Of a stretch of DNA of 60,968 nucleotides, positions 60,679 to 60,968 are shown piece after piece. A program made the position numbers and the translations under genes. Source of the DNA: a virus; IMG/VR virus record IMGVR_UViG_3300025886_000021, positions 1 to 60,968 of that record; one strand, 5' to 3'. The notes under the pieces were generated by a model. The model was not told where the DNA came from and did not search any database. It saw only the letters and a program-made list of their open reading frames with translations. The first letter of the stretch is position 1. Every line of letters begins with the position of its first letter.

Positions 60679-60947
60679 ACAGGTTCATATCCAGTTTCTT
60701 CTTCATCCGGGTCATCATATTGTAATCCCGGATCACTTTCAGTGTCGTCATCAGTATCATATGTATCGGGTTCAGCCATGCCATCGGCAGTCCCCGGATG
60801 CAGATGATGATGTTGCCACATATCTTTTACGTCTTCCGGTTCGTCGTCACTAATAGTTATATTTTTTACACGTCGCATTGCGTCGACGGTGATTGGTAAG
60901 CTACCTTCGGCTTTTAATTGGTTCAATATGTCGGCTAATCTAATCAT
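60675..60947 (-). CDS. Acidic tagged protein
   Basis: 90 aa. MIRLADILNQLKAEGSLPIT parallels the tag of the next gene (MIKLADILTEQ). The C-terminal half is very acidic (DTYDTDDDTESDPGLQYDDP) after a His-rich MWQHHHLHPG. Probably capsid-associated by its tag; function unknown. Upstream the window ends after 21 bases. Confidence 0.62.
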   Translation of the reverse strand: MIRLADILNQLKAEGSLPITVDAMRRVKNITISDDEPEDVKDMWQHHHLHPGTADGMAEPDTYDTDDDTESDPGLQYDDPDEEETGYEPV

Positions 60948-60968
60948 ACAACATCCGCGATACCCGTC

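Noticed and set aside
1-60968. tRNA genes
   Set aside because: No cloverleaf with a GTTC-type T-loop was recognised in the intergenic gaps by eye; a tRNA scanner was not available, so this is a weak negative.

Overview
This window is part of the genome of a large, AT-rich, T4-like (contractile-tailed) bacteriophage. Direct hallmarks are a gp17-type terminase, gp20 portal, gp21 prohead protease, gp22 scaffold, gp23 major capsid protein, gp13/gp14/gp15 neck proteins, gp6, gp25 and gp5-type baseplate proteins, a gp55-like late sigma factor and a gp46/gp47-type recombination nuclease. The host is probably a member of the Bacteroidota. Three short exported proteins have signal peptides ending in FSQ/FGQ, which is common in flavobacteria. 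A DUF4494-like and an Hc1-like small protein point the same way. This host call is inference.

Almost everything is transcribed on the minus strand, so the functional order runs from high to low coordinates. (1) 60.9-53.4 kb is an accessory block of small genes. It has several proteins with short LxE-type N-terminal tags, an M15 peptidase with two peptidoglycan-binding repeats, a histone-H1-like protein, a methyltransferase, and a gene with an apparent -1 frameshift at a poly-A run. (2) 53.4-49.4 kb is an islet with two paralogous plus-strand genes interleaved with minus-strand exported proteins, plus a UV-damage endonuclease of unusually high GC. (3) 49.3-46.3 kb holds membrane proteins, a small zinc-ribbon protein, an HD hydrolase and the gp55-like sigma factor. 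(4) 46.2-31.4 kb encodes baseplate and tail-associated proteins (gp5-like, gp25, gp6, then fibre-like and LamG proteins). (5) 31.4-24.2 kb has a tagged mini-kinase, a tagged 614-aa protein, a T7-type endonuclease I, a primase, and an Mre11-Rad50 (gp47-gp46) single-chain fusion. (6) 24.2-17.0 kb has a tail-fibre-like protein, a bifunctional nucleotidyltransferase/ligase-like protein, an ADP-repeat protein and a possible lysis pair. (7) 16.6-2.5 kb is the head module: terminase, portal, core proteins, protease, a phage ribosomal protein bS21, scaffold, capsid, PhoH and the neck. A tail-fibre gene then runs off the left edge.

Two themes link the window. First, an ATATTTATA element (the T4 late-promoter octamer TATAAATA read from the opposite strand) sits just upstream of about 20 genes, always in the same orientation relative to the gene, on both strands. 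With the gp55 homologue present it is a good candidate for this phage's late promoter. Second, at least a dozen otherwise unrelated proteins share short N-terminal tags ending in L/I-x-E, the T4 gp21 protease consensus. They may be a set of proteins packaged in the capsid and injected, including a kinase-like protein and possibly a nucleic-acid ligase. Tail sheath and tube genes (gp18/gp19) were not found, no tRNA or CRISPR array was recognised, and the ends are arbitrary.
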